From Monilinia fructicola (Eukaryota; Ascomycota; Leotiomycetes; Helotiales; Sclerotiniaceae), in contig VICG01000010.1 in assembly GCA_008692225.1 (NCBI GenBank), forward strand, positions 248,001-312,000: a DNA stretch of 64,000 bases, read 5' to 3'. The first letter of the stretch is position 1, and each line of letters begins with the position of its first letter. The notes under the pieces are model-generated. The model was not told the origin of the DNA and did no database searches. It saw only the letters and a list, made by a program, of their open reading frames with translations. The position numbers and the translations under genes are program-made. Of this stretch, positions 11,431 through 23,855 are shown piece by piece.

Positions 11431-13858
11431 ATGGCTTCCCAAGGCGAAGATGTTTATGCAACGGTGAGTGAACGTGCCCTACTCAATCCGATCAAAATGG
11501 GATGAACTGACAGTTTGATGATAGCTTCTTTTGACCGATACCTACCTGCCAGGTATATTCTAGAACCAAAAACTTATTCGAATTCACAAACTAATCATTC
11601 TTGGTAGGTGCTCTTGTATTGGCGCATTCTTTAAGAGATGCTGGAACCACCAAGAAAATCGCAGTGCTTGTCACGACTGATTCAGTGACCTCGGAGAGTT
11701 TGGCTGAACTTGAGGTTAGTTTTCTCCCCTTGACATGTTCCCAAATCATTCTAATTCATGTTCCCAGAGAAACTTTGACTATGTCATTCCTGTCGATCGT
11801 GTTGTCAATCAGTCACCAGCCAACCTTGACCTCATGGGTCGACCAGACCTTCACTCTACCTTTACCAAGATTACACTATGGAAACAAACACAATTTCGAA
11901 GAATAGTTTATATGGATGCAGATATGGTGGCTCTTCGTGCACCAGATGAATTGTTCGCTCTACCAGACCCATTTTCTGCCGCACCCGATATTGGATGGCC
12001 AGACATCTTCAACACAGGTCTCATGGTTCTCAATCCAAATTTGGGTGATTACTATGCTTTGGAAGCAATGGCACGCAGAGGAATTTCTTTCGATGGGGCA
12101 GATCAAGGTTTACTTAACATGCATTTCAAGAATACCTTTAACCGTTTGAGCTTTACTTACAACGTCACTCCCTCTGCTCATTATCAGTATCTACCAGCAT
12201 TTCACCATTTCCAATCTAGTATCAGTGCCGCACACTTCATCGGAACGGATAAGCCATGGAAGGTTGGAAGACAAGCCAGTATTGGAGCCACTCCCTATCA
12301 CCAAATGACCGGAAGATGGTGGGCAGTTTATGATAAACATTACAAGCAGACTGTAAGCTCGATCCCTTCGGCCATGGAGGAGCCCACCACGGAAGCTAAC
12401 ATTCTCCAGTCGGGTAGCGGAAACAACAATGGTGGAGCACCCCTCATTGTACAATACCTAGTGTTTGGAGAATTCCAACCCAAGAACCAGGAGGACCAAT
12501 CCCAAGGAGCCCAGTGTGAGAGATTTCAACATATTACTGCCATCCATGATGATACTACTGCCACAGCAGAGGAACCAATCCATGAAACCACAAAAGAAAC
12601 TTTGACAGAAGCTTATGACCCCCCAGTACAGGCAAAATTGGACCAATCTCGGAATCGGGCAGTCTCATACGCACCATGGGATGCCAGCAAGTAAGTTTGA
12701 TTATTGTTATTATTGAAAGAAATAAGGACCACCTAACATTTTACAGGGCACCACCACCACAAGATTCCGGACCAGAAGCCTCGAATTTCCCCAGAACCCA
12801 TTATGAGATGTCCAGCGATGCAACTCCATTCCAAGCGCCGAACCGTTACCCCGATCCTCCCAACAACATGTACTACGAAGTACCAAAGGCCCCAAAATAT
12901 CAAAGACCTCCACCTATATTCCCATGGGAGGCTAACCCACCAAAACCCTCAAGAGTATTCCCTGAAGATAATTTTGATGACACAGCAGTACCAGAAGTAC
13001 CAGAAGCACCAGAAACTCCCGTCGCCGGTTCGGTCGTCGCAACGACTGAGGATGAGAGAAGCATGCCGCCTACCCCGACCACTCCCACCACCTCAGCCTC
13101 GGCCGATCCATGGCAAACTTATGCTCGAGGGAATGCATGGGATGAAGTTCCTGAGATTGAGAGATATATTGGAAACATGACAAAGAATCGCAAAGGCAAC
13201 ATCCAAGTTTTACAAGGATACGGCTCAGGTATATCACAGATTTCCAACCCGGGAGAACGTAGGCGTAGTATGAAGCTCACAGACTTTCCAACAGAGCTTG
13301 AACGGCCTAGTTTACCCGTGACGCCAGCACCAATTAGAAGCCAACCTAGTTTCTGGGGTGAAGAGAGAGAGGGAGAAGGTGCATTACCTCCTGCAGAAGG
13401 AGTGCCAGCACAACAAGATTGGGTAAGCCTCTTTGATGAATTCAACGGAACTTTTGATGCCTTCAGAAGTCTCTTTGAACATCCCAAGAGACTACCACTT
13501 GCTTCCAGCACCCTGTTTTACGATCTCAAAAAGCTTTTGGATTTCATCAATAGACTCTTGGATGACCTTGGAAGATTGTCACTAACACCCGGACAGGACC
13601 CAGCAGCTCAACTTGATATGCTTGCTAGGCGTCAATCGGATGTTTCTAGCCAGTAAATTGGACCTACCAACCCGCGATATGCCCTCGAGACCACTGCCTT
13701 ATGGATCCGAACCCGTAAACCAAGGATCAGGTGGAGCGGTTGAAGAACCTTCTTACCATGGACCAGGAGCTGCGTGGGAGAAGAATGAAAATTATGCCAC
13801 AAAGGAGACACCTTTACTTCCAAGTGAAGAGGAGAAAGATATCTTGGAGACTTAGAGA
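11431..13858 (+). CDS. Glycogenin (self-glucosylating initiator of glycogen synthesis)
   Basis: This is a GT8-family glucosyltransferase that primes glycogen in the cytosol. Proposed exons are 11431-11463, 11525-11552, 11608-11714, 11768-12690 and 12747 onward; all junctions keep frame. The start MASQGEDVYATLLLTDTYLP is the family N-terminus. Later come LVLAHSLRDAG, the DXD metal site in YMDADMVAL, NTGLMVLNP, and the donor-site segments DGADQGLLN and HFIGTDKPWK. A proline-rich linker and a C-terminal glycogen-synthase-binding-type tail follow. The frame ends at TAA 13654-13656, but a one-base-shifted frame continues with typical tail sequence (DMPSRPLPYGSEP) to a stop at about 13853-13855. 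The expected reading DVLASKLDL appears if one T of the run at 13643-13645 is dropped, so this is probably an indel or a recent frameshift. Confidence 0.93.
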
Positions 13859-13860
13859 GA

Positions 13861-14629
13861 AACAGGTTTTAATAAAATTTGCACATTATGTATCCATGTA
13901 CATTTGATGTTTCTTCGTCGTTGCATCATGCGTTTTTGCCTTTTATATTCTGCTATATCTGATTTCAATTCTCATCAAGCATTTGCAAAAAGTATTTTGC
14001 TCCTAGCATCTTCAGTTTATAATCGCTTTTGTGCTCTTGGCATTTTCAGCTTACAATTACTTTATGTGGTTAGCTTTCTCTTGCATTTACTTGTAAATAG
14101 GAAGTTTTCAAGTTCATATATCAATTTTTTGTCATGGGGTGGATGATTGCTTGGGAGCTAATTGGTTTTGCTGGGAGACAAATGGGGAGAAAAGGGGTTA
14201 TGATGTTGAGAAGGTGCTTGTGAATAGAGGATGCTGCATTTGACGGGGATGGATGGATGATGTAGATGGGGTGCACAAATTTGATGAGAATATGATGGAT
14301 GATTGATGATAGTCTTTCTGTTCTGATACCCTACCCTATTTAATGTTATGCCATTTGCTTTATTTGGTGGATAATATAGTATGATATGATATGATTGTGA
14401 GTGACATTGAAAGATTTTATTTTTATATATTAGATGCAACAAAGGAAGATGATTGAAGTGTCGGATTTTCCATAGGCAAGGACATTGGAATTGATGGATA
14501 TATATTATGAGTAGATGGATAGATGAGTTAATAGACGTAGGATGGAATCCTACAATGATGGATAATTGTAGTGATGAGTGGTAGTACGTAGGTAAGTAGT
14601 ATATTTGTATTTATAATTATAAGTCGCCT
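13861..14629. other. Glycogenin 3' region and intergenic spacer
   Basis: T-rich sequence just after the gene fits a 3' UTR and polyadenylation region. The remainder has no gene-like frame. Confidence 0.4.
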
Positions 14630-15469
14630 ACCCTACTTCTCGCCACCCCCCCCCCCATTTGGCCAACATTTCACACCAAAAACGGCCATTTTGATGTATT
14701 TATAACTCTACGAAAAATAGATATATATTTTTTAAATTTTAACTAAAGCTTTTATATATAATTATTAATAAATTCTGAAAATCTTAAATTTTTACGATTT
14801 TTTATATAAAGAGTTATAAAAGATTATGGAAAATCAAAATTTTCGGTTTTGGATTTGTATGGAAATCATATACAAAATTGAAACTGTAAAAAAGATATTT
14901 ATAATTTTTGAACAAAAATAATTAAAAATAATCTATAAATTTTATAAAAATTTATTAATCAATATAAAGTAAATAAGTTATTTAAAATATATATAATAAT
15001 TTAAAATTATTGAGTAAATTGAAATTGTAAATTTTTTACTTAAAATTTTATTATTAAAATCTAAAAATCTATATTAAACATTTATTATAAATAATAATAT
15101 ATTATTAAAATAATAAATTCAATTGAAATTAGCTTTAAGTTTCTTTGAAAAAATTTAAATTATTTTTAGCTATTTTTATTAAATAAATATAACTTTTTTT
15201 TACAGATTTTAATTTTGTATAGGATTTACATACAAATCGAAAATTGGAATTTTGATTTTCTATAATCTTTTATAACTCTTTATAAAAAAATCGCAAAAAA
15301 TTTAAGATTTTCAGAATTTATTAATAATTATATATATTTTAAATTTTAACTAAAGCTTCTATATATATTTATTTTTCGTAGAGTTATAAATACGTTAAAA
15401 TGGCCGTTTTTGATGTGAAATGTTGACTAAATGGGGGGGGGGGTGATGAGAAGTAGGGTAGGCGACTTA
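14630..15469. mobile_element. 840-bp foldback element with about 270-bp terminal inverted repeats
   Basis: The outer ends are AGTCGCCTACCCTACTTCTC and its inverse, each bordered by TA (14630-14631 and 15468-15469), consistent with a TA target duplication. The inverted arms run about 14632-14900 and 15205-15467, include a C11-12/G11-12 homopolymer at matching positions and a shared AACGGCCATTTT motif, and leave a short AT-rich loop. No ORF is present. The outline resembles a non-autonomous Tc1/mariner-like element or a large MITE. Confidence 0.85.
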
Positions 15470-15479
15470 AAATATATAA

Positions 15480-15984
15480 AATATTATAATAACTATAATA
15501 ATAAATCTTTTTTCTATATTTATTATTTATTATTTATTATTTATTATTTATTATTTATTATTTATTATTTATTATTTATTATTTATTATTTATTACTTAT
15601 TATTTATTATTTATTATTTATTATTTATTATTTATTATTTATTATTTATTATTTATTATTTATTATTTATTATTTATTATTATTATTTATTATTTATTAT
15701 TTATTATTTATTATTTATTATTTATTATTTATTATTTATTATTTATTATTTATTATTATTATTTATTATTTATTATTTATTATTTATTATTTATTATTTA
15801 TTATTTATTATTTATTATTTATTATTTATTATTTATTATTTATTATTTATTATTTATTATTTATTATTTATTCTTAATATAAACCTATATAAAATAATTG
15901 AAATGAGATAATCGGAATAGAATAATTGAAATAGAATGACTAGAATAAAATAGCTTGAAATAGAATAACCCAAAATAGTTAATC
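15480..15984. repeat. Dispersed repeat X, copy 2 (left part) with TTTATTA heptamer array
   Basis: The heptamer array fills about 15515-15872 and is the complement of the AATAAAT unit of copy 1. It is flanked by AATATAAACCTATATA and by degenerate GGAATAGAATAATTGAAAT motifs, as in copy 1 but inverted. The copia element interrupts it at 15984; the rest lies after 22245. The 148-residue ORF over the array is only the heptamer translated. Confidence 0.8.
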
Positions 15985-16260
15985 TGTTACGCAAAAGTGA
16001 TTATATGATCCTACTATATCATTGGTAGGGAATAGACCAAAGGTCTATTCCGATCTTCCAATATTGATCTTGGATACGTGGAATACTTTATACTTTTCGA
16101 TTGAAGATTATATATTACTCTTTTAGTTATATATACTTTTTTTTTGTTTTATAGTAGGAATAAAATTAATAATAATCTATTATATATATTATATTCTATA
16201 TTTATATTTATTTTTATTAATAATCCTTATATATTTTTATATAATTTATTCTTTGTGATA
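15985..16260 (+). repeat. 5' LTR of the copia element
   Basis: 276 bp. Relative to the other LTR its decay is mostly C-to-T on the + strand, for example CCTTATATATTTTT here against CCTCGTATGCTCTC in the 3' LTR. Confidence 0.85.
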
Positions 16261-19200
16261 ATTATAAGTTTAGTATAGTATTTAATCTTTTATTGTTTTT
16301 TCAATACATTTATATAAATCATTATTAAAAAACTTTTTTTTTGTTTATTTATAATTATTATATTATTCAACAATGAATTATAATTCATTAATTAAAATAA
16401 ATAAGTTAAATAATATTATATTCTTAAAAAATAATATAATGTAAAGAGTATATAAAATGAAATTAACCTTAATACTTCTTATATTGTAAGAATTTAATAA
16501 ATTAATTAATTAAACGTTATTTTATTTATTTTTGTTACAATTAAAAAATTAATAGATTAAACAAATTGAAAGCGATTAAAGGAATATTATTATAAAAAAA
16601 GCGAATATAATATTGTAATGATTAATATAGATTAAAGTATAATAATTGATACTTTTATTTTTTAATAATATAAGCATTCCTATAGTTATTAAACTTATAA
16701 AATTACAAAAACTAAAGATATTAATAATAAAGAATTTTTAAGAAGAATATAATCAAAAAAGCAATTCTAAAAAGCAATTAAAAGTATATATTTTATTAAA
16801 AGGATTTTATATTATAAAGTATATAATTGGATTAATATTATTATTAATTCTTAACTTTTTATAAAAAACTATTTATTTATTAAATGATAATGGATTACTT
16901 TCGTTTATAATCCTTTATTTTAAGAAAAGATTTATTTTTATTAATGTTATTATAATAATATAAGCTTAATTGATATATAAACAAATATTTATAGATATAA
17001 TATTAGATAAAGATAATTTTCTTAAATGGTATAAAAAATGATTATACGTATATTTAAGAGTAATTGTATATAATTTTAACGAAGTTAGAAAAATTCAAGC
17101 GATTATTAACTTTTTTAATATTATAAGATTAAAATTCTTGTTTGTATACGTTTAAATACAATTTAATATTATCAAAACAAATCTTTATATAGGATTACTT
17201 ATATTAAGCTTTAATAATTATAACAATATAATATATTTAAAGCTTAATAAGAATATATAAAATCTAAAGAATAAAAGTATATACTATTTAAAAAATAATA
17301 ACAAAAACAATTTTAATCAAAATACTTTTATAAAAAACAAATTCAAACGCAAATGCTTTTATTAATTAAAGAATTATTAAGGTTAATTATATTACAAATA
17401 AAAATTAAAAAAATATAAAAATATTAAATTTGCTTTTATAAGCAAATGTATTAATTAATTAAACAAAAAACTATTTAAAAAAATTATTAAGAAAATTAAA
17501 TTAAAAGTATATAATTAATAATTCAAATATTTAATCCTAAGATTTGTAAAAAAAAAAAGGTTATTAAATAATTAAAAAAGCAAAAAAGCATTTTTTACTT
17601 ATATAATCTTTTAACAATTCAATTTTAAAATTTATTTAATTACTTTAATTATTAATTTTTATTATTTTGCTTATTTTATTCTTTTTAATAATTATAGATT
17701 AATTTATTTAATTAATAACATTTCGCTATTTAACAATTTTAAATACACTTTATTTAATTTTAATAATATAATCGAAGCTAGTACAACCTTCTATTAGATA
17801 ATTAGTAGAGAATTACGTATTATAACTAACATTTTAAATAATAATAATAATTCTTGATTAATAAATCTTATTCTTTTAAATATTATTTTTGTTCTAGATT
17901 TTTATATAAATATCGTTTCAGAGATTATTCTTACAAAGTTAAAAGCATAAATATATAATTATAATAATACTTTTTATATAAATACTATAAAAAAAAGCAT
18001 TGTTTTTATTTAACTAATTAGAAAAGATAATCTTTTGCTTTTAAAATACAAACCCTTATGTTTTTATTTTAATCTTTTATTTATTCTAGTAAACAATTAT
18101 TATATAATATATCCTATAATCTTAAATAATTAATATTGCTTATTTAAATGCTTAAAGGATCCTTAATCTAAAAGATTAGATTTAAAAAAAATGTAATATA
18201 AATGTATAGAATATTTTGGAAAACAAACATTAAAATATTTAATTATATTAATTTAAAAAATAAAAATTATTAGTATTCTTAGAAAGAAGTATATAAAATG
18301 CTTTTTTACTTATATTTTATAAATTATATTAAAAGTATTTAAAAAATAACTTTTTTGATCTTTTTATAAAATATAATAGAATCTTTTTTATTTTCTATAA
18401 GATTATAATAAATCAAGCTGATTATTAATAATTAAAGAAATATTCAATAAAATACTTTATTTTTTTATATTTATTAACAAATCATTTGTAGAGATATCTT
18501 TAACAATCAAGAATTTCTTATTTTGGATTAATAAAAAATATGAATTATTAATAGTAATAATTAAACAAAATTATAATATATTTATTATTACGATTTTAGA
18601 ATTAATAGAATTCAAAAAATGAATTATTTTTAAAGACATTGAATTAAAGCTTTTACTATTATATACTTATTAATTTAATGAAGGGGTAAAATAAGTAAAA
18701 CAAAAGATCATTATAAAATAAATCAAAATACATTAATTTTTAGGATTATTAAATAAAATATAGATAAAGACTATTTTTATAATTATTTATCTATATAATA
18801 TCAATTTATTGCAAAATTAATCTTTTAGATTATTTAATAAGGTTTTTAATATATAGTTTAAAGATTATTATTAAAAAAACAATTTTGTTTTTGTTATTTA
18901 AATTTTAATCAATTTATAATTTAATTAAAATAATATTTTTCGATATAATTATAAAGTATACCCTTTAAATAAAGATTAAAAAACTAATATATATAAAAAA
19001 TAATATAAAACTAATTCTTAAGCTTATATAGAATATTTGGTAGAATATATTATAGGATTAAATATCTACTATATTTAAATTCTACAGCTTAATTATATTA
19101 TTATTATTCGAAATGTGATTTTTAATGAAAATCACGTATATAAAAACGATTTTATTAATTAACAAATTTATTTTTATTTAAAAGCAATATTTAAAGAAGT

Positions 19201-20011
19201 TATTTTTGCATTAAATATATTAAATAAAATAGAACTTGATAAATCGATTTTGAAAGAGAATAATACTATAAGTAATTAAACAAACATTTAGATAAATATT
19301 AAAATCGAAATCTTAATTATTATATACATCAAAAGGAAAAGCAATATTAATAAGTTATTCTCGGGGATGGATTTAGATTTTAAGGATAAAAAAAATCTCT
19401 TAAATAACAATTCTATATTAATCTACTTAATATACCTATTAAAAGATTAAAAAGGTGGAAAAGTTTTGGGAGAACAATTTAATAATATTAATTTATTAAT
19501 AGAATTATTAATTGATCAAATGTTATTTTTATTAAATAATATAGGGAATAATATTGTAATAAATTTAAATAATATTAATACAAATAATCTTGATTTAATA
19601 AATATTAATTATATAGATTAATCTAATCTTATATTTAATATTAAAGAAAATCAATTAAAAAATATTAAAATCTAATAAAAGCATTACTTATAATAGTTAA
19701 TAGTGATTTTAAATATTATTTAGAATCGTATACAATATTCTAGTATAGAATACTTAGTTAAAAAATACTTTTTAAACGAAAAAAAGATTACTTTATTACA
19801 ATCTAACAAATGTATTTTTGTAATTAAATTAATTAATAATTATATTACAAAAAAACCTTAAATATTAACTATTAAATTTCCGCAAATAATATTTAATCCG
19901 TAAAAATATCAATTATTTATAAATAAAAAGATTAAATTATTTGATTAATTACTAATATATACTCTTCCAATCATTTGTAAATATATATATTATAATCAAC
20001 AATATAATAAT

Positions 20012-20249
20012 TGTAACGGTCGTGTCACAACCGATACAAAAGGAATCGGCCTTAAAGCCAACACCCTTAGCGTATCGGCAAGGACAACACAGTTAGCGTT
20101 ATTAACGTTATTAATAAAAGCGGATAGCATAGGCTTAGCTATAAGTAGATAGCATTAAATAGTTTAATACAGATCAGCTTTTATCACGATACATGTTTCT
20201 TACCAATAATCATAAGAATATAAGATTATATATCAGAATAATGATTACA
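20012..20249. repeat. GC-richer, low-RIP island inside the copia element
   Basis: About 240 bp with normal base composition (AACGGTCGTGTCACAACCG, GGAATCGGCCTTAAAGCC) within heavily AT-biased sequence. The edges TGTAA and TTACA are inverted, like a solo LTR, but flanking 5-mers (ATAAT and TAAAA) do not match. It may be a later insertion or a fragment that escaped mutation. Confidence 0.45.
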
Positions 20250-21970
20250 TAAAAAATTAAACAAAAGGATATTGAAAAACTCAACGAATTCCATTTAATA
20301 TTCTAGTCTAATTAACCTAATATAAAGAAATCGGAAATTAAAAAAGATTTTATAACAATTTATAATATAATAGTTACTACAATTTTAAATAAATTTAATA
20401 TTTCTCAAATTGCTAAAAAGCAATCAACTATTAAATTAATTTATTGCTTAAATATTCCTTCATCATTTAAAAATTGAAATTAATTAAAGGAATACCTTTT
20501 TAAAAAGGAATTTAAGTAAAATTGTAAGAAAAAAATTAATAATTTTTAAAAGAGAAATATATAAAAAATAGTAAATTCGAATTAAACAATAATATATTTA
20601 ATCTTTTTTCAATAAATATTTAATTATAAAAACGATAAGCAAAAATTTATAAATAAATAAAGATTAAAATTAATAATATATAGTAATTTTTAAAAGAAAG
20701 CTATAATTAAAACTATTTATATTACTACTTTTATTTCTTGCTTTTTTCGAATAATTATAGTAATAATTATAAAATACAATTTTAAAATTAAATAATATAA
20801 TATAATCAACGTTTTTATTAATATAATCCGTAATTTTAATAAAGTATTAATATATTATTAATTACGAAATAAATATAAAATCCCTAAAAAGATTATAATC
20901 TTAAATTATACGCTTTACAGATTAAAAAACTCACCTACAATATAATTTAAAAAGCTTATATTTATATTTGTATATTTAAAATTAAAAATCTATAAAAAAA
21001 AGCTTTACATATATTTTAATAAAGATTACAAATTTATAATATTGTTTTTTATAAACAATATTTAGATTATATACTACAAAAAGTATAAACAAAACGTTTA
21101 AAAATTTATTAAATAATTTGAAAAAATATATAAGTTCTAAAAATTAAATAATACAAAATGGTTTTTAAATATTCGTATACTTAAAAATCAATCTTAAAAT
21201 AAGCTTTTATTTGTTTATAATATTTATATTGAAAAAATTACCAAAAGTTTAATTTAATTAATAAAAATATATATACTTCTTTTTCAATTATAATATTTAA
21301 AAAGAATAAAAAAAATACTTCTATAATATTCAAAAAAGTATATCAAAAGAAAATCGAATCAATCTTATATACTACAATAACAATTCAAGCAAACATTACT
21401 TTTACAGCTTTTCAACTCAATTACTATTTAATTAACCTTTCTTAAAATTATATAAACATAATAGATCATTATATTCAATATTTATAAAATACAAAATTTC
21501 TAAAAACAAAATATTTTGCAAACTATATTCTACAATTTTTGATATTCTCCAACACATCATTTGCGGATAATCCTAAAACATAAAAATCATCCCAAAAGTA
21601 TATAATATCACTTTTTGATAATCTTATTATATAAAAAGCAATATAATAAAATACCATAATCATTTTTATTATTAAAACAAAGCTTTTTAAAATAAAACAT
21701 TCCTTAAAAAAAACCATAACCACTCTTAAATTCTTAAAAAAAAAATCTTACAATTAAAAAGTTTACCACCATATATTATAATAATATTTAAACAATTTAT
21801 TTAATAGTTAATAAAAACAAAAGAATCTTTATTAAGTTTAAATATATTAATATATAAAATATATAATTAAAACAAAAATATTTAAAAAATAATTTCGTTG
21901 TATTATACCTATTAACAAATCAAATGCTTACTAACGAATTAACTAAAAATCTTATTTAATTTAAAAAGTA

Positions 21971-22245
21971 TATTATACAAAAATAATTATATAATCCTAC
22001 CATATTATTAATAAGGAATAAACTAAAAATCTATTCCGATCCTTTAACATTAATTTCGAATACATAAAGCACTCTATACTCCCCAATCGAAGATTATACA
22101 CTGCTTTTTTAGTTATATATATTCTTTTTACTACTCTATAATAAAAGCAAAATTAATAACTTACTCATATATACTATATTCTATATTTATACTTGCTCCT
22201 ATTAGTGATCCTCGTATGCTCTCGTATGACTCGTCCTCCGTGACA
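21971..22245 (+). repeat. 3' LTR of the copia element
   Basis: 275 bp. Its left half is mutated mainly G-to-A relative to the 5' LTR (AATAATTATATAATCC against AGTGATTATATGATCC), opposite in strand sense to the decay of the 5' LTR. Confidence 0.85.
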
Positions 22246-23340
22246 TAATCACTTTTAAAATAATCAAAATAGTTAAAATAATTAACTATCTTCGAAATAA
22301 TCAAAAAGTTAATTACCCTTCGCAATAACCGATATAATTAAGTTTTAAAAGCAAAACGAAAAGTTAATATTAAAAAATCGAAGCTTTTCTACTTATTAAT
22401 AATTAACTAATTAAAATTTTCGCTATTTATTTAGAATTAATTATAAAAGACCTTTAAGATTTAATATTTATATTTTTTTATTTTAAACCTTTTATAGTAT
22501 AAGTATAATAATTATATAATATTAGTTATAGAACTCTATAATTCTATAAGGTTAGATTCTTTACATCTATTAATAATGTTTTTTATTAATATTAAACCTT
22601 AAATATTCTATAAAACTTATACTTTTTAAAAAAAATCTAAAGATTTATTAAAACTAATCAATTAAAATTAAAGTTTAAGAAGTGTTTAATAATAATAAAA
22701 GATATTATATTAATATTTATATAAAGGAATTAAAGATTAAATAAAAATCTTATTATCTTTATATTTATTATAGAGAAATCATAGGAAAGTTATAGGATTA
22801 TACTATATATACCTAATTAAGCCACGTTGTATCGTAGTGCGTTATTTTATACGTAATGATATTTTATAAATATAATATTTAATACAATACTCTTTATTAA
22901 AAATTAATAATTTAAGATATTAAATCATTATACATAAGATTTTATTAATTTTTTACGTAAAAGAAACTTATATAGTATTAGTTTATATAATAATCTATAT
23001 ATATTATTTTTATATAATATAATCTATAATTATATCATTAACTTATAATCTTATTATAACTTTTAAATAATTAAACTTTTTAAAAAGTTATTTCAATCAA
23101 ATTTAAAAATTTGTTTTTCGAGATTATAAATATATATAATAATATTTTATAATATTTTATAATATTTTATAATATTTTATAATATTTTATAACATTCTAT
23201 AATATTTTATAATATTTTATAACATTCCATAATATGAAATATAAAATATAAAATACACAATTCATCAAGATACAAAGTTCATTTTATAATCACAATCACA
23301 TAATCACAATCCATACATTTTAACCCACCATCATACCAAA
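22246..23340. repeat. Dispersed repeat X, copy 2 (right part), and AT-rich DNA with decamer repeats
   Basis: 22246 to about 22640 continues repeat X across the copia insertion; reversed, it shows AGCGAAAATTTTAATTAG and ATTATACTTATACTAT, matching 4963-4983 and about 4884-4903. Tandem AATATTTTAT decamers occupy about 23141-23235. No gene. Confidence 0.7.
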
Positions 23341-23855
23341 CCCAAGATTCTCCACACTATCCCCCTCAATCTACAGTAGCACAACGGTTTTGTTTCCGAA
23401 AAATGTCAAAACGTGCAAGATGTAGATAGATAGGGGCGTGCATGATACAGGGAGGGAGCTCGGCGATTGTGTTGAAGATGCATGTACGTGCAGTGTGATG
23501 TTTGAGATTCCCGAGGTCCATTGGATGAATGGATAGATGAATGGATGAGGCGGGATTGATGTTTATTCGGTTCTTGGTTCTTGTAGACGTTTGGTATTTG
23601 TTGTTTATTTGTTGACTTCTTATCTCGTTCATCTCATTCATCTCATGATTCATTTCTATACACGCTAACGCTGACGCTGACGCTGACGCTGATATCATTA
23701 TCAACCCCTTATCCCATAAATGCACAACCGAGAATCTCCTCCGAGAATCTCCCTTCCGAGAATCTCCTGACATCCCCAGCTCAGCCATCACTCAACTAAT
23801 TCACCCAATCCTTTCAACCACCGTCAGTTCGATTCCCATGCAACCACGCAACCAC
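23341..23855. other. Spacer downstream of the aminopeptidase gene
   Basis: Normal composition with GACGCT repeats (about 23668-23692). The minus-strand ORF at 23366-23791 is low-complexity and has no domain; it is not called. Confidence 0.5.

Larger units (their letters stand above)
15985..22245 (+). mobile_element. Full-length RIP-decayed Ty1/copia LTR retrotransposon
   Basis: The two LTRs are 15985-16260 (starts TGTTACGCAAAAG, ends TTGTGATA) and 21971-22245 (starts TATTATACAAAAA, ends CCGTGACA). They align along their length, differing mainly by C/T and G/A. The element is flanked by an identical 5-bp target duplication, TAATC (15980-15984 and 22246-22250). Internal DNA is about 85% A/T with stops in all frames. 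One surviving fragment at 19106-19129 reads IRNVIFNE, which resembles the conserved S-R-D-V-x-F-x-E segment of copia polyproteins and gives the orientation. Superfamily assignment rests mainly on that fragment. No protein can be made. Confidence 0.85.

Noticed and set aside
15431..15877. 148-residue ORF rich in I, Y, L and F
   Set aside because: It is a translation of the TTTATTA heptamer array; a seven-base unit cycles through three frames and happens to lack stops on this strand.
16261..21970. Short ORFs inside the copia element (for example 21523-21723)
   Set aside because: They are chance open frames in RIP-decayed, AT-rich DNA.
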